DNA of 64,000 bases from Peterkaempfera bronchialis (lineage in GTDB: Bacteria > Actinomycetota > Actinomycetes > Streptomycetales > Streptomycetaceae), in contig NZ_CP031264.1 of NCBI RefSeq assembly GCF_003258605.2, positions 3,286,001 through 3,350,000 of the forward strand, given 5' to 3'. The notes beneath the pieces are model-generated. The model made no database searches, was not told the origin of the DNA, and saw only the letters and a list, made by a program, of their open reading frames with translations. Positions 54,384-63,584 of this stretch are shown here, in pieces; position 1 is the first letter of the stretch; each line of letters starts with the position of its first letter. The position numbers and the translations under genes were made by a program.

Positions 54384-55553
54384 TCAGCCGAGTCGGCTGC
54401 GGCGGCGCGGCTTGGAGAAGCGCCGCGTGATCGGTGCCTCGACCAGGGCGTACAACGCCCAGGAGAGCAGCACGCTGACGGCGGCCGCGCCGATCAGCAG
54501 ACCGATGGTGGCGGGAACGGAGAACATCCTGGCGCCCAACAGCTCGCGGAGGTAGGCCAGCACGATGAAGTGCAGCAAGTAGAAGGCGAAGGAGATCTCG
54601 CCGAGCCAGGTCATCGCCCGGTTGCGGAAGAGGGTGAACCGGTTCTCGTTGTCCGCGAGGGCGGCGGCGGCGATCAGCAGCACGACCGGGACGATGGTGG
54701 CGGCACGCTGGCCGTAGAGGTACGGCACATAGCGGGTGAGGGCGTAGCCGGCGACCAGCAGCAGGCTCGACCAGACCATGCCGATGTTGCGCCAGCGGCC
54801 GTTCCGCACCGCGAGGGCGGCCAGGATGCCGAGGGCGAAGTCCATCATGCGGACCGGCGGCAGCACATAGGCGAACCAGTACTGCACCACCGAGCTGGCG
54901 TCACCGCCGGGGATGCCGGGGGTGTCGGGCAGCAGTGCGTAGGCGGCGAGCGGGGTGGCGACGATGCCGGCGACCACTCCGCCGATCCAGTACTTCAGGT
55001 GCTGCGGGCGGATGCGCCGGCAGGCGCCGTACAGCAGCGGGAAGGCCAGGTAGAAGACGGCCTCCGCACCGAGCGACCAGCTCGGCGGGTCCACGCTGAA
55101 GTAGGTGTTGAAGTCGGGTATCCACGACTGGACCATCAGCAGGTTGGCGAGCGCGGTGCGCATCGGGGTGTAGGCGCCAGCGAAGACCACCATCGCCAGG
55201 ACCCAGGCGATCACGTAGTTCGGGTAGATCTTGACGAATCTCCGCCGCCAGAAGTGCGTCGCGGTGTCGCCCTTTCTCGCCGACCAGGCGAGGACGAAGC
55301 CGCTGAGGACGAAGAAGAAGGTGACCCCGAGCCCGCCCGCCTGGCCGGCGAGCCTGGTGAAGCCCGTCTCGGCGCCGTCGTCGGCGAGCAGCCGCAGCGA
55401 GGGGATCGGCAGGGCGGCGTGGTAGAGGAACACCGCCAGTGCGGCCGGGAACCGCAGGCCGGTCAGCGAGGGCAGCCGATGGGTGAAGGAACGCTTCGGC
55501 GGCGCTGTGTCGGCGGTGCCGACCGGGTCGGCGAGAAGTTGGTCAGTGGCCAC
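54384..55553 (-). CDS. Acyltransferase-3 family membrane O-acyltransferase
   Basis: The 389-aa membrane protein has about ten hydrophobic segments (FPAALAVFLYHAALPIPSLR, LGVTFFFVLSGFVLAWSA, YVIAWVLAMVVFAGA, VVAGIVATPLAAYALL). It has the N-terminal LTGLRFPAALAVFLYHA pattern with His and the FFFVLSGFVL segment typical of OafA/NodX enzymes, which O-acetylate surface glycans, lipids or antibiotics. GTG 55553 start. It is divergent from the oxidoreductase at 55774 across a palindrome-rich gap. Confidence 0.88.
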   Translation of the reverse strand: MATDQLLADPVGTADTAPPKRSFTHRLPSLTGLRFPAALAVFLYHAALPIPSLRLLADDGAETGFTRLAGQAGGLGVTFFFVLSGFVLAWSARKGDTATHFWRRRFVKIYPNYVIAWVLAMVVFAGAYTPMRTALANLLMVQSWIPDFNTYFSVDPPSWSLGAEAVFYLAFPLLYGACRRIRPQHLKYWIGGVVAGIVATPLAAYALLPDTPGIPGGDASSVVQYWFAYVLPPVRMMDFALGILAALAVRNGRWRNIGMVWSSLLLVAGYALTRYVPYLYGQRAATIVPVVLLIAAAALADNENRFTLFRNRAMTWLGEISFAFYLLHFIVLAYLRELLGARMFSVPATIGLLIGAAAVSVLLSWALYALVEAPITRRFSKPRRRSRLG

Positions 55554-55625
55554 GGGAAACCGTCCTTGCGGGTGGGGTGCCTGAGGTGTCCGGGTTTGGT
55601 GGGTGCTGTCCCGGCGATGAGTAAA

Positions 55626-55664
55626 CTACACGGTGCAGTCGACTAACTGCACTGGCCGGTGTAG
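55626..55664. promoter_or_regulatory. Nested inverted repeats in a divergent promoter region
   Basis: GTGCAGT and ACTGCAC (55633-55652, 6-base spacer) lie inside an outer CTACAC (55626) and GTGTAG (55659) pair. The location, between divergent genes, suggests a regulator-binding site for both. Confidence 0.55.
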
Positions 55665-55773
55665 CATCTATGTCAGGTCGGCCCACGCCGAAAGCCCTTC
55701 GGGCCCAGGGGAGTTGACGAACGATGAGCCGACCGGGCCGCGAGCCCCGCTTCCTCCAGGAGGATCTGTGGTC

Positions 55774-56754
55774 ATGCGCGCAGCCTTCATCGAGCAGCTG
55801 GGTCCACCGCAGAACATCCGCTACGGCCAGGTGCCCTCACCGGCTCCGGGTCCGACCGACGTCCTGGTGGACGTCACCGCGGTCTCGGTCAACCCGGTGG
55901 ACACCTTCGTCCGCTCGGGCGTATTCCGGACCCCGGTCCCCTTCCCCTTTGTGATCGGCCGCGATCTGGTCGGCCGGGTCGCGGCGGCCGGCCCCGGCGC
56001 CCCGGGCTTCTCCGTCGGCGACCGGGTCTGGTGCAACAGCCTCGGCCACGGCGGCCGGCAGGGCGCCGCAGCCGAACGGGCCGTGGTCCCGGCGGACCGG
56101 CTGTACCACCTGCCGCCGGGGGTGGACGAGGCCGAGGCGGTCGCTGTGGTGCACCCCGCCGCCACCGCCTATCTCGCCCTGGTCACCCACGGCCGGGTGC
56201 GCGCCGGCGACAACGTCCTGGTCGGCGGCGCCGCCGGCAACGTCGGCAGTGCGCTGGTGGTGCTGGCCGCCCAGGCCGGGGCACGCGTGATCGCCACGGC
56301 GAGCGCCCAGGACGCCGAGTACTGCCGCTCCCTGGGGGCGGCGGAGGTCGTCGACTACCGCGACCCCGAGCCGGACCGGCGGATCAGAGACCTCTGCCCC
56401 GACGGCGTCGATGTCCACCTCGACACCTCAGGGCGGAACGACCTCGGCACCGCCGTGGCCCTCCTCGCCCCGCGCGGCCGCATCGTGCTGCTGGCCGGGG
56501 CCAGGTCACGCCCGGTGCTGCCCGCCGGGCAGCTCTATATGAAGGACGGCTCGATCACCGGGTTCGCCATCTCGCACGCCACCGCCGCCGAACTCGCCGA
56601 GGCCGCCACCACCGTCAACCGGCTGCTGGCCGCGAAGCTGCTCCGCCCGCGGTCCCTGCGGCAGCTCCCGCTCGGCGCTGCGGCGGAGACCCACCACCGC
56701 CTGGAACAGGGCGAGTTGAACGGCAAACGGATCGTCCTGCGCACCGACCTGTGA
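55774..56754 (+). CDS. Zinc-independent quinone oxidoreductase (MDR superfamily)
   Basis: The 326-aa protein is a medium-chain reductase: RAAFIEQLGPPQNIRYGQVP at the start, PFPFVIGRDLVGRVAAAGPG, and the Rossmann loop VLVGGAAGNVGSALVVLAAQ followed by ARVIATASAQDAEYCRSLGA. The structural and catalytic zinc Cys sets are missing, placing it with NADPH:quinone reductases. AGGAGG lies 10 bases before ATG 55774; GTG 55768 is an alternative. The MFS gene follows after 34 bases and is probably co-transcribed. Confidence 0.88.
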   Translation: MRAAFIEQLGPPQNIRYGQVPSPAPGPTDVLVDVTAVSVNPVDTFVRSGVFRTPVPFPFVIGRDLVGRVAAAGPGAPGFSVGDRVWCNSLGHGGRQGAAAERAVVPADRLYHLPPGVDEAEAVAVVHPAATAYLALVTHGRVRAGDNVLVGGAAGNVGSALVVLAAQAGARVIATASAQDAEYCRSLGAAEVVDYRDPEPDRRIRDLCPDGVDVHLDTSGRNDLGTAVALLAPRGRIVLLAGARSRPVLPAGQLYMKDGSITGFAISHATAAELAEAATTVNRLLAAKLLRPRSLRQLPLGAAAETHHRLEQGELNGKRIVLRTDL

Positions 56755-56788
56755 CACCCGTCCGCCCCTCACCATCGAAAGGCATCCC

Positions 56789-58255
56789 ATGTCTCCGTCA
56801 GCCGCAGGCGCCGACCAGGCGTCCCGGCAGCGCCGCTCGGGCCTGACCCTGGCCCTGCTGGCGTTCGCCCAACTGATCGTCTCCATCGACTACAACATCG
56901 TCTATGTGGCGCTCCCCGAGATCGGCAGCGGCCTCGGCTTCTCCGCGCAGAACCTCCAGTGGGTGGTCAGCGCCTACGCGGTCGCATTCGGCGGCTTCCT
57001 GCTCTTCGGCGGCCGGGCCTCCGACCTCTTCGGCCGCCGCCGGATGTTCGTCCTGGGCCTGCTGCTGTACGCGGCCTCCTCGCTGATCGGCGGCCTGGCC
57101 ACCGCCTCCGGCCTGCTGATCGCGGCGCGCGCCCTCCAGGGCCTCGGCGGCGCCTTCCTCTTCCCCGCCACCCTGGCGCTGGTCGTCACCAGCTTCGCGG
57201 AGGGCCGCGAACGCAACCGGGCGCTCTCCGTCTGGGCGGCCGCCGGCGCCAGCGGCATGGTCATCGGCTCGCTGCTCGGCGGCGTGCTGACCCAGGCATT
57301 CGGCTGGGAAGCGGTCTTCTTCGTCAATGTCCCGCTGGCCGGCGGCGCCGCGATCCTCGCCTTCTCGCTGATCGCCCCGGACGGCCCTCGCGGCCAGGGC
57401 CGCGCCTTCGACCTGCCGGGCGCGCTGACCGCCACCCTGGGCGCGACCCTGGTGGTCTTCACCCTGGTCCAGGCCCCGGCCTCCGGCTGGACCTCGCCGC
57501 TCATCCTCACCAGCGCCGTCGCCGGCCTCGCCCTGGTGGCCGCCTTCCTGGTGATCGAGTCCCGCAGCAGCGACCCGCTGATGCCGCTCCGGCTCTTCCG
57601 GAACCGCAATCTGGGCACCGGCGTGGTCACCACCTTCCTCTTCATGGCGACCTTCGGCACCCTGCTCTACTTCCTGACCGTCTACTTCCAGAATGTGCAC
57701 GGCTACAGCGCCCTGGGCACCGGCGTGGCCTTCCTGATCCCGATGGCCTGCGGCTTCCTCGGCTCCATGCTCGGCGGTCGGCTGGCCACCCGGTTCGGCA
57801 TCCGCTCCACCCTGATCGGCAGCTTCGTCCTGGGCGCGGCCGGCACCGCCGCCATGGCGCTCTCCATGTCGCCCGAGGGCTCGTACGCCGCGCTGCTCCC
57901 CGGCCTGATCGTGCTCAGCGTCTGCCAGGGCGTCATCTTCACCACCATGTTCGCCGCCGCCTCCACCGGCGTCGCCCCCTACGACCAGGGCATCGCCTCC
58001 GGCATCGTCTCCACCGGCCAGCAGGTCGGCAGCGCGGTCGGCCTGGCCGTCCTGGTCGCCATCGCCAACGCCGGCACCAGCGGCCGCACCGGCGAGGCGC
58101 TGCGGATCGCCACCACCCACGGGCTGCGCACCGCCGTCCTGGTCGCCACCGCGGGCATCGTGCTGCTGATCCTGGTGGCGCTCAACTTCGCGCGCACCCC
58201 GAAGCAGGCCGAGGCCGCCGCCGCCGAAGAGCCCGTCCTCGCCGCGCACTCCTGA
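56789..58255 (+). CDS. MFS drug exporter, DHA2 (EmrB/QacA) type
   Basis: The 488-aa protein has 14 predicted membrane helices. It has the DHA2 motif near helix 1 (FAQLIVSIDYNIVYVALPEI), motif A between helices 2 and 3 (LFGGRASDLFGRRRMFVLGL), and motif C in helix 5 (GASGMVIGSLLGGVLTQAFG). It exports hydrophobic drugs or metabolites in exchange for protons. Together with the quinone reductase and downstream hydrolase it may form a detoxification unit. A role in exporting the product of the nearby cluster is possible but unproven. Confidence 0.9.
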   Translation: MSPSAAGADQASRQRRSGLTLALLAFAQLIVSIDYNIVYVALPEIGSGLGFSAQNLQWVVSAYAVAFGGFLLFGGRASDLFGRRRMFVLGLLLYAASSLIGGLATASGLLIAARALQGLGGAFLFPATLALVVTSFAEGRERNRALSVWAAAGASGMVIGSLLGGVLTQAFGWEAVFFVNVPLAGGAAILAFSLIAPDGPRGQGRAFDLPGALTATLGATLVVFTLVQAPASGWTSPLILTSAVAGLALVAAFLVIESRSSDPLMPLRLFRNRNLGTGVVTTFLFMATFGTLLYFLTVYFQNVHGYSALGTGVAFLIPMACGFLGSMLGGRLATRFGIRSTLIGSFVLGAAGTAAMALSMSPEGSYAALLPGLIVLSVCQGVIFTTMFAAASTGVAPYDQGIASGIVSTGQQVGSAVGLAVLVAIANAGTSGRTGEALRIATTHGLRTAVLVATAGIVLLILVALNFARTPKQAEAAAAEEPVLAAHS

Positions 58256-58396
58256 CCTCTTATCAGCACAACTCTGGTGGTCGGTAGACGACTTGACAGG
58301 TTATCGGCCGCTACGGGCCGTACCGTCCGGCCGCTGGGTTCAATGAAGAACGACACCAGATCGCACCGGCACATCCCCATGAAGGAGCACATCCAC

Positions 58397-59176
58397 ATGC
58401 CTACCGTCTCTGCTGGCAACGCCCGCGTGCACTACCGCGAGGACGGCTCCGGCCCGGGCCTGGTCTTTGTGCATGGCACCGGCTTCGGTTCCGAGGGCAC
58501 CTGGGGCCACCTGGTCGAGCACTTCACCGACCGCCGTACCGTGATCCTTCCGGACTTCGCGGGCTGCGGCGAGACCCAGGACGACGGCGGTGAGCTGACC
58601 GCCGAGCTGCTCGCCGAGCAGATCGCCGGTGTGATCGAGGAGGCCGGCAACGGGCCGGTCGACCTGGTCGGCTTCTCGCTCGGCTCCGTGGTCGCGGCCA
58701 CCGTCGCGGCCACCCGCCCCGACCTGGTCCGCCGACTGGTGCTGACGGCCGGCTGGTCCCACCCGCACGACGAGTACCTGCGCAACCACATGACCACCTG
58801 GCGCGGCACCAAGGGCGACGCGGACGCCTTCGGCCGCTTCGGCACGCTCACCGCCTTCAGCCGGACCTTCCTCAACACCCTGGGCAGCGAGCAGGTCGAG
58901 GGCATCATCAAGGGCAACCAGCCCACCGAGGGCGCCCTCCGCCACATCGACCTCAATCTGCGCGTCGACATCCGCGAGCTGCTGCCGAAGATCCAGGCCC
59001 CGACCCTGGTGATCGGGTGCACCCAGGACGCCACCATCCCGGTCGAGCTCGTCCGCGAGCTGCACGCCGGGATCGAGGGCAGCAGCTACGCCGAGCTCGA
59101 CAGCGGCCATGTGGTCGTCTTCGAGAAGCCCGCCGAATTCGTCCAGCTGGTCCAGGAGTTCATCCACCAGGACTGA
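58397..59176 (+). CDS. Alpha/beta hydrolase
   Basis: The 259-aa protein has the hydrolase fold: LVFVHGTGFGSEGTWGHLVE (oxyanion HG), the nucleophile elbow VGFSLGSVVAA with Ser, an Asp in VIGCTQDATIPVE, and the final His in LDSGHVVVFEKP. Substrate unknown; relatives include non-haem peroxidases and esterases. GAAGGAG nine bases before ATG 58397 sets the start. It lies 141 bases after the MFS gene in the same direction. Confidence 0.88.
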   Translation: MPTVSAGNARVHYREDGSGPGLVFVHGTGFGSEGTWGHLVEHFTDRRTVILPDFAGCGETQDDGGELTAELLAEQIAGVIEEAGNGPVDLVGFSLGSVVAATVAATRPDLVRRLVLTAGWSHPHDEYLRNHMTTWRGTKGDADAFGRFGTLTAFSRTFLNTLGSEQVEGIIKGNQPTEGALRHIDLNLRVDIRELLPKIQAPTLVIGCTQDATIPVELVRELHAGIEGSSYAELDSGHVVVFEKPAEFVQLVQEFIHQD

Positions 59177-59260
59177 GCCGCCGCCTGCGCTGGCACCCGC
59201 CGCCCCCATCCGGGAGAACCCCCGTCTCCCGCGTGGGGGCGGCTGCCTTCGCCCGCCCGG

Positions 59261-60016
59261 TCACGGCACGGCGGGGCCTGCTTCGGCGCCGTCCGCGGGG
59301 GTGGCTTCGGGGTCGGCTTCGGAGGTGGCTTCGGGGTCGGCTTCAGAAGTGGCGAGGAGGGAGGTCAGCAGGGCCCCGAGGTTGCGGGTGAACTCGTCGT
59401 GCCGGGTGGCGGCGTCGGGGATATGCGGCACGCAGCGGGCGAGGGCGGGGAGCCGTACCGGGTCGGCGGAGGCGAAGGCCCGCTGGCGCTGGTTGGGCTC
59501 GCGGGGCGGCGCCAGGGGGTGCTGGTCGAACAGTTCGCCCAGCACCAGTTGCCAGCAGGTACGGAAGGCGGCCAGGGCCGACCGGGGGGCCAGTCCGGCG
59601 GCCAGGAAGTCGGCAAGGCAGGCGTCGTTGAAGGCGAGCGCCCGCTCGGCGACCATCTCGCCCCGGATCAGGATGTGCAGCACCCAGACGTGGTCGGCCA
59701 TATAGGCGTGGGCGTCCAGGAGGCGCCGGAGCAGCCGCGCGCGGGGGGTGCCGCCGGGCACCTCCACGGGCAGTCCGGCGGCGATCTGCTCCAGGATCGC
59801 CAGCAGCAGGGCATCGCGGTCGGTGACATGGCGGTAGAGCGAGGTCGGCGCGGTGCCGAGTTCGGCGGCGACGGCGCGCATGGTGAGGGCGTCCAGGCCG
59901 TCCCGTTCGATCACCCGCCGCCCGGCGGCGACGACGCCGCCGGTGGTGAGGCCGGGCCGGGGGCGGCCGCGCAGGCGGCCTCGGCCGGGCTCGACGGGTC
60001 CCGTGCGCTCGAACAT
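59261..60016 (-). CDS. TetR-family regulator, TetR_C-type
   Basis: The 251-aa protein has the TetR DNA-binding helix set (GVVAAGRRVIERDGLDALTM, VAAELGTAPTSLYRHVTDRD) and a C-terminal helical domain like those of TetR/AcrR regulators with GxxPxxxYRHV. The C-terminus carries a short repeat (TSEADPEATSEADPEAT) outside the fold. It is divergent from the MFS gene at 60113 and is its likely repressor. Confidence 0.9.
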   Translation of the reverse strand: MFERTGPVEPGRGRLRGRPRPGLTTGGVVAAGRRVIERDGLDALTMRAVAAELGTAPTSLYRHVTDRDALLLAILEQIAAGLPVEVPGGTPRARLLRRLLDAHAYMADHVWVLHILIRGEMVAERALAFNDACLADFLAAGLAPRSALAAFRTCWQLVLGELFDQHPLAPPREPNQRQRAFASADPVRLPALARCVPHIPDAATRHDEFTRNLGALLTSLLATSEADPEATSEADPEATPADGAEAGPAVP

Positions 60017-60063
60017 GACCCCATGGTCTCAGAACCCCCTTGCCGAGCCCCCTCTCCGCGCGG

Positions 60064-60085
60064 TTAAGTTAGGCATACCTAACGC
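60064..60085. promoter_or_regulatory. Palindrome resembling a DtxR/DmdR iron box
   Basis: GTTAGG and CCTAAC flank CATA (60068-60083). The core TTAGGCATACCTAA differs by two bases from the corresponding half of the actinobacterial iron-box consensus. It is 30 bases before the MFS start codon and in the TetR/MFS divergent region, so it may be an iron-repressor site, the TetR operator, or both. Confidence 0.55.
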
Positions 60086-60112
60086 GAACTATGTACGCAT
60101 CGGGAGGCCGCC

Positions 60113-61591
60113 TTGAACAACGCCGCACACCCCGCCCCGGGCCGGACCGCCGCCGCCGCGCCCGTACCGGCCGAGCAGCCGCCCCCGCGCCGGGGGGTGA
60201 TCCTGGCCACCGCCTCCCTCTGCCAGCTGCTGGTGGTGCTCGACGCCGCCGTGGTGAATGTCGCCCTGCCGTCGATCAGCCAGGCCCTGGACTTCTCCTC
60301 CAGCGCCCTGCCCTGGGTGATCAACGCCTACATCCTGGTCTTCGGCGGCCTGCTGCTGCTCGGCGGCCGGATCGCCGACCTGGTGGGCCACCGCCGCGCG
60401 ATGGTCGCCGGTCTGGTGCTGTTCGCCGTCGCCTCGGTGCTCGGCGGCTTCGCCCAGGACCCAGGGCAGCTGATCGCGGCCCGCGCCGGGCAGGGCCTGG
60501 CGGCGGCGGTGCTCGCCCCGATCAGCCTGACGGTCATCATGGTGACCTTCCCCGAAGGACCCGCCCGGGCCAGGGCGGTCGGCATCTGGGCCATGGTGGC
60601 CGCCTCCGGCAGCGCCCTCGGCGTCCTGCTCGGCGGGCTGCTGACCGAACTGCTCGACTGGCGCTGGGTGCTCTTCGTCAACGTCCCGATCATCGCGGTG
60701 GTGCTCCCCCTGGCACTGCGCTCGGTCCGCGACCACCGGGTGGAGCGCACCGGGCGGCTGGACGTCACCGGCGCGGTGCTCGGCACGGCGGCGATGAGCG
60801 TCCTGGTGTACGGGACGGTGGAGACCGGCAACCACCCGTGGGGTTCGGCCCGCACCCTGGCCACCCTGGGGATCGCGGTGCTGCTGGGCATCGCGTTCCT
60901 GGTCCGGGAGCGGCGCTGCGCCCAGCCCATTGTGCGGCTGGGCCTCTTCCGGGCCCGCCCGGTGTGGATCTCCAATGTGATCGCGCTGCTCATCGGCGCC
61001 GCGATGGTGGTCGGCTTCTACTTCGCGTCGCTCTTCCTCCAGCAGGTGCTGCACTACGGCCCGCTCGCGGCCGGCGCCGCGTTCCTGCCGTTCTGCGCGG
61101 GGACCGTGGTCGGCAGCCTGGGGAGCGCCCGGCTCGCCGCCCGGCTGGGCAACCGGGCGGTGCTCACCACCGGACTGCTGCTGGGCGCCGTCGGCATGGC
61201 CCTGTTCGGACAGCTCGGCGTGGACTCGACCTTCGTCGGCGGGTTCCTGGCCCCGTGTGTGATCGCCAGCGTCGGCATCGGCCTCTGCATGGTGGCCAAC
61301 ACCTCGATGGGCACCACCGGGGCGCACCACCATGAGGCCGGGCTGGTCAGCGGGCTGCTGAACGCGAGCCGGCAGTGCGGCGGCAGCATCGGCCTGGCTG
61401 CCCTCTCCACCGTCGCCGTCGCCGCCACCCGCCACTCCGGCAGCCTCGACACCCTCCAGGCGCTCACCGACGGCTATGACCGGGCGTTCCTGGTCACCGC
61501 TGCGCTGCTGCTGCTGGCCGCGGTCGTCGCCGCGCTGTCGATCCCGGGCGGCCGACCCGCCCCGGCCGGGGCCCCCGCCGTGGAGAGCTGA
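60113..61591 (+). CDS. MFS exporter, DHA2 type
   Basis: The 492-aa protein has 14 predicted helices with VVLDAAVVNVALPSISQALD in helix 1, motif A LLGGRIADLVGHRRAMVAGL, and motif C GSALGVLLGGLLTELLDWR. It starts at TTG 60113, five bases after GGGAGG, and has a Pro/Ala-rich N-terminal tail. Being divergent from TetR with an iron-box-like palindrome between them suggests export of a drug or a siderophore-related metabolite. It resembles the exporter at 56789 but is not a recent duplicate. Confidence 0.9.
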   Translation: MNNAAHPAPGRTAAAAPVPAEQPPPRRGVILATASLCQLLVVLDAAVVNVALPSISQALDFSSSALPWVINAYILVFGGLLLLGGRIADLVGHRRAMVAGLVLFAVASVLGGFAQDPGQLIAARAGQGLAAAVLAPISLTVIMVTFPEGPARARAVGIWAMVAASGSALGVLLGGLLTELLDWRWVLFVNVPIIAVVLPLALRSVRDHRVERTGRLDVTGAVLGTAAMSVLVYGTVETGNHPWGSARTLATLGIAVLLGIAFLVRERRCAQPIVRLGLFRARPVWISNVIALLIGAAMVVGFYFASLFLQQVLHYGPLAAGAAFLPFCAGTVVGSLGSARLAARLGNRAVLTTGLLLGAVGMALFGQLGVDSTFVGGFLAPCVIASVGIGLCMVANTSMGTTGAHHHEAGLVSGLLNASRQCGGSIGLAALSTVAVAATRHSGSLDTLQALTDGYDRAFLVTAALLLLAAVVAALSIPGGRPAPAGAPAVES

Positions 61592-61666
61592 CGGGCGGGC
61601 GGGGCGGCGGGCGGGGACGGCAGGCGGGGCGGCGCGCAGGGTCGGCGGCGAGGCAGGATGGGCCGC

Positions 61667-62548
61667 ATGCGGATCGAGTTGGCGAGCGAGGCCGGCACGG
61701 CGGGGCGGCCCAACGAGGACTTCGTGCTGGTCGCGCCGGAGGCGTTTGTGGTGCTGGACGGGGTGACGCCCGGGCCGCGCGACCCGGGCTGCCGCCACGG
61801 GGTGGTCTGGTACGTACGGCAGTTGGGGGCCCGGCTGCTGGACGAGGTGACCGCCCCGCCCGGCCGCCCGCTCGCCGACTGCCTGGCGGCGGCGATCGAC
61901 GGCACGGCCAAGGCCCACGGCGGCGGCTGCGACCTGACCGCCCCGGCGACGCCGCAGGCCACGGTCGCGGTCGGCCGGGTGGCGGGCGGGCGCTTCGAGT
62001 ACCTGGTGCTGGCCGACTGCACGGTGGTGCTGGACGGGCCGGACTTCCCGCGCGGGCCGGTGGCGATCACCGACGACCGGGTGGAGCGGGCGGCTCAGGA
62101 CCTGCGGCGGGCGGCCTCGGCGCTGCCGGAGGGGTCGGCGGAGCGGGCTGCGGCCCGGGAGCGGTACGCCGCCGCCGTCGAAGGGCTGCGCAACCGGCCG
62201 GGCGGCTTCTGGACGGCCGCCGCCGACCCTGCGGTGGCGGCCGAGGCGGTGACCGGTTCCGCTGCGGTGGCGGGGCTGCGCGCGGTGGCGGCGATGAGCG
62301 ACGGCGCCGGCCGCTATGTGGATCTGCTGGGGCTGGGCGACTGGTCCGACGCGATGCGGCTGCTGGCGGCGGACGGCCCGGCGGAACTGCTCGGCCGGGT
62401 GCGGGCGGCCGAGGCGGCCGACCCGGAGCGCCGCCGCTGGCGGCGCGGCAAGGTGTCGGACGACGCCACGGTCGTCTGGGCGGAGTTCGGGTCCAGCCGG
62501 GCCGGCGCCCGGCGGGCGGAGGGCAGCGGACCGGACGCGATCGGGTGA
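61667..62548 (+). CDS. PP2C-like phosphatase-fold protein, paralogue 1
   Basis: The 293-aa protein shows PP2C-type motifs: NEDFVLVAPEAFVVLDGVTP near the start (metal Asp), a middle YLVLADCTVVLDG, AAMSDGAGRYVDLLGLGDWS, and KVSDDATVVWAEF at the end, where PP2C has the DDxT metal site. It may be a soluble Ser/Thr phosphatase or a degenerate relative. ATG 61667 aligns with the start of the next gene. It forms a tandem pair with the gene at 62601. Confidence 0.65.
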   Translation: MRIELASEAGTAGRPNEDFVLVAPEAFVVLDGVTPGPRDPGCRHGVVWYVRQLGARLLDEVTAPPGRPLADCLAAAIDGTAKAHGGGCDLTAPATPQATVAVGRVAGGRFEYLVLADCTVVLDGPDFPRGPVAITDDRVERAAQDLRRAASALPEGSAERAAARERYAAAVEGLRNRPGGFWTAAADPAVAAEAVTGSAAVAGLRAVAAMSDGAGRYVDLLGLGDWSDAMRLLAADGPAELLGRVRAAEAADPERRRWRRGKVSDDATVVWAEFGSSRAGARRAEGSGPDAIG

Positions 62549-62600
62549 GCGTGTGCCACACCCCTGTCGGTGAGGGCGCGGGGGCGGCCACACTGGCCGG

Positions 62601-63425
62601 GTGCACGTGGAATTGGCGGGGGAACCGCAGCAACCGGGGCGGCAGAGTGAGGACTTCGCGGCGGCGACGCCCGAGGCGCTGGTGCTGCTCGACGGGTCGA
62701 GCTCACCGGCGGGTCTGGAGTCCGGCTGCCGGCACGGTACGGCGTGGTACGTCCGGCGGTTGGGGGTGCATCTGCTGGCCAGGCTGACCGACCGGGCGGA
62801 CCGTACGGCCGCGCAGTGCCTGGCCGACGCCATCGCCGAGACGGCGGCCCTGCACGGCGCCCGCTGCGACCTGTCCCATCCCAACACCCCGGCGGCCATG
62901 GTGGTGGCGGCCCGGCAGCGCGGCGCCGCCCTGGAGTACGCGGTGCTGGGCGACTCGCTGCTGGTGCTCGACCGGGAGGACGGCGAGCCCCGGGTGGTGG
63001 GCGACAACCAGCCCTTCCCGGCGGGCGAGGCGCTGCGGCGGCAGGTGTGGGCGACGGCGCCCGGCTCGCCGGAGCGGGCGGCGCTGCACATGCAGTACGC
63101 GCTGGCGGTGCGGGCGGTCCGCAACAGCGGGCGCGGCCCATGGGTCGCCGCCGCCCTGCCCCGGGCGGCCGAGCACGCCGAGACGGGCACCGTCCCCCTC
63201 ACCGGACTGCGCGGCGTGGCCGCCCTGTCCGACGGAGCGAGCCGCTATGTCCAGCGCTACGGGCTGGGCACCTGGGCAGAGGCGATGGCCCTGCTGGCAG
63301 ACTCCGGCCCAGCCGAACTGCTCGCCCGGGTCCGCGCCGTGGAGTCCTCCGACCCCCAATGCCAACGCTGGCCCCGCGGCAAGCCCCACGACGACGCCAC
63401 AGCCCTCTACGCCCGCCCCACCTGA
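62601..63425 (+). CDS. PP2C-like phosphatase-fold protein, paralogue 2
   Basis: The 274-aa protein aligns with its upstream neighbour end to end: SEDFAAATPEALVLLDGSSS, then GCRHGTAWYVRRLGVHLLAR, YAVLGDSLLVLDREDG, AALSDGASRYVQRYGLGTWA, and PHDDATALYA at the end. The first metal Asp region and the terminal DDAT are kept. GTG 62601 start. Tandem duplication is the simplest explanation. The role is unknown. Confidence 0.65.
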   Translation: MHVELAGEPQQPGRQSEDFAAATPEALVLLDGSSSPAGLESGCRHGTAWYVRRLGVHLLARLTDRADRTAAQCLADAIAETAALHGARCDLSHPNTPAAMVVAARQRGAALEYAVLGDSLLVLDREDGEPRVVGDNQPFPAGEALRRQVWATAPGSPERAALHMQYALAVRAVRNSGRGPWVAAALPRAAEHAETGTVPLTGLRGVAALSDGASRYVQRYGLGTWAEAMALLADSGPAELLARVRAVESSDPQCQRWPRGKPHDDATALYARPT

Positions 63426-63444
63426 CCCGAGGGGAGCACCAGGC

Positions 63445-63498
63445 ATGCGCCGGCAGCTCGGCGACTACCTCGCCGGCACCTACCCCTACCTCGGCTGA
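63445..63498 (+). CDS. Possible 17-aa small ORF
   Basis: ATG 63445 follows GAGGGGAG and encodes MRRQLGDYLAGTYPYLG before a TGA. It lies just after the second PP2C-like gene and before a strong hairpin. It may be a real micropeptide or chance. Confidence 0.2.
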   Translation: MRRQLGDYLAGTYPYLG

Positions 63499-63524
63499 GC
63501 AGCCGACGCCGCGGAGAGCGGGAA

Positions 63525-63560
63525 CCGGGCCCTGCCCCAGAGGTCAGGGGCAGGGCCCGG
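63525..63560. terminator. Hairpin between convergent genes
   Basis: A 14-bp perfect stem (63525-63538 with 63547-63560) has an 8-base loop. It separates the PP2C-like pair from the opposing pirin-like gene. Confidence 0.85.
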
Positions 63561-63584
63561 ACCGCCGGCGCACCCGGTCGGCGC

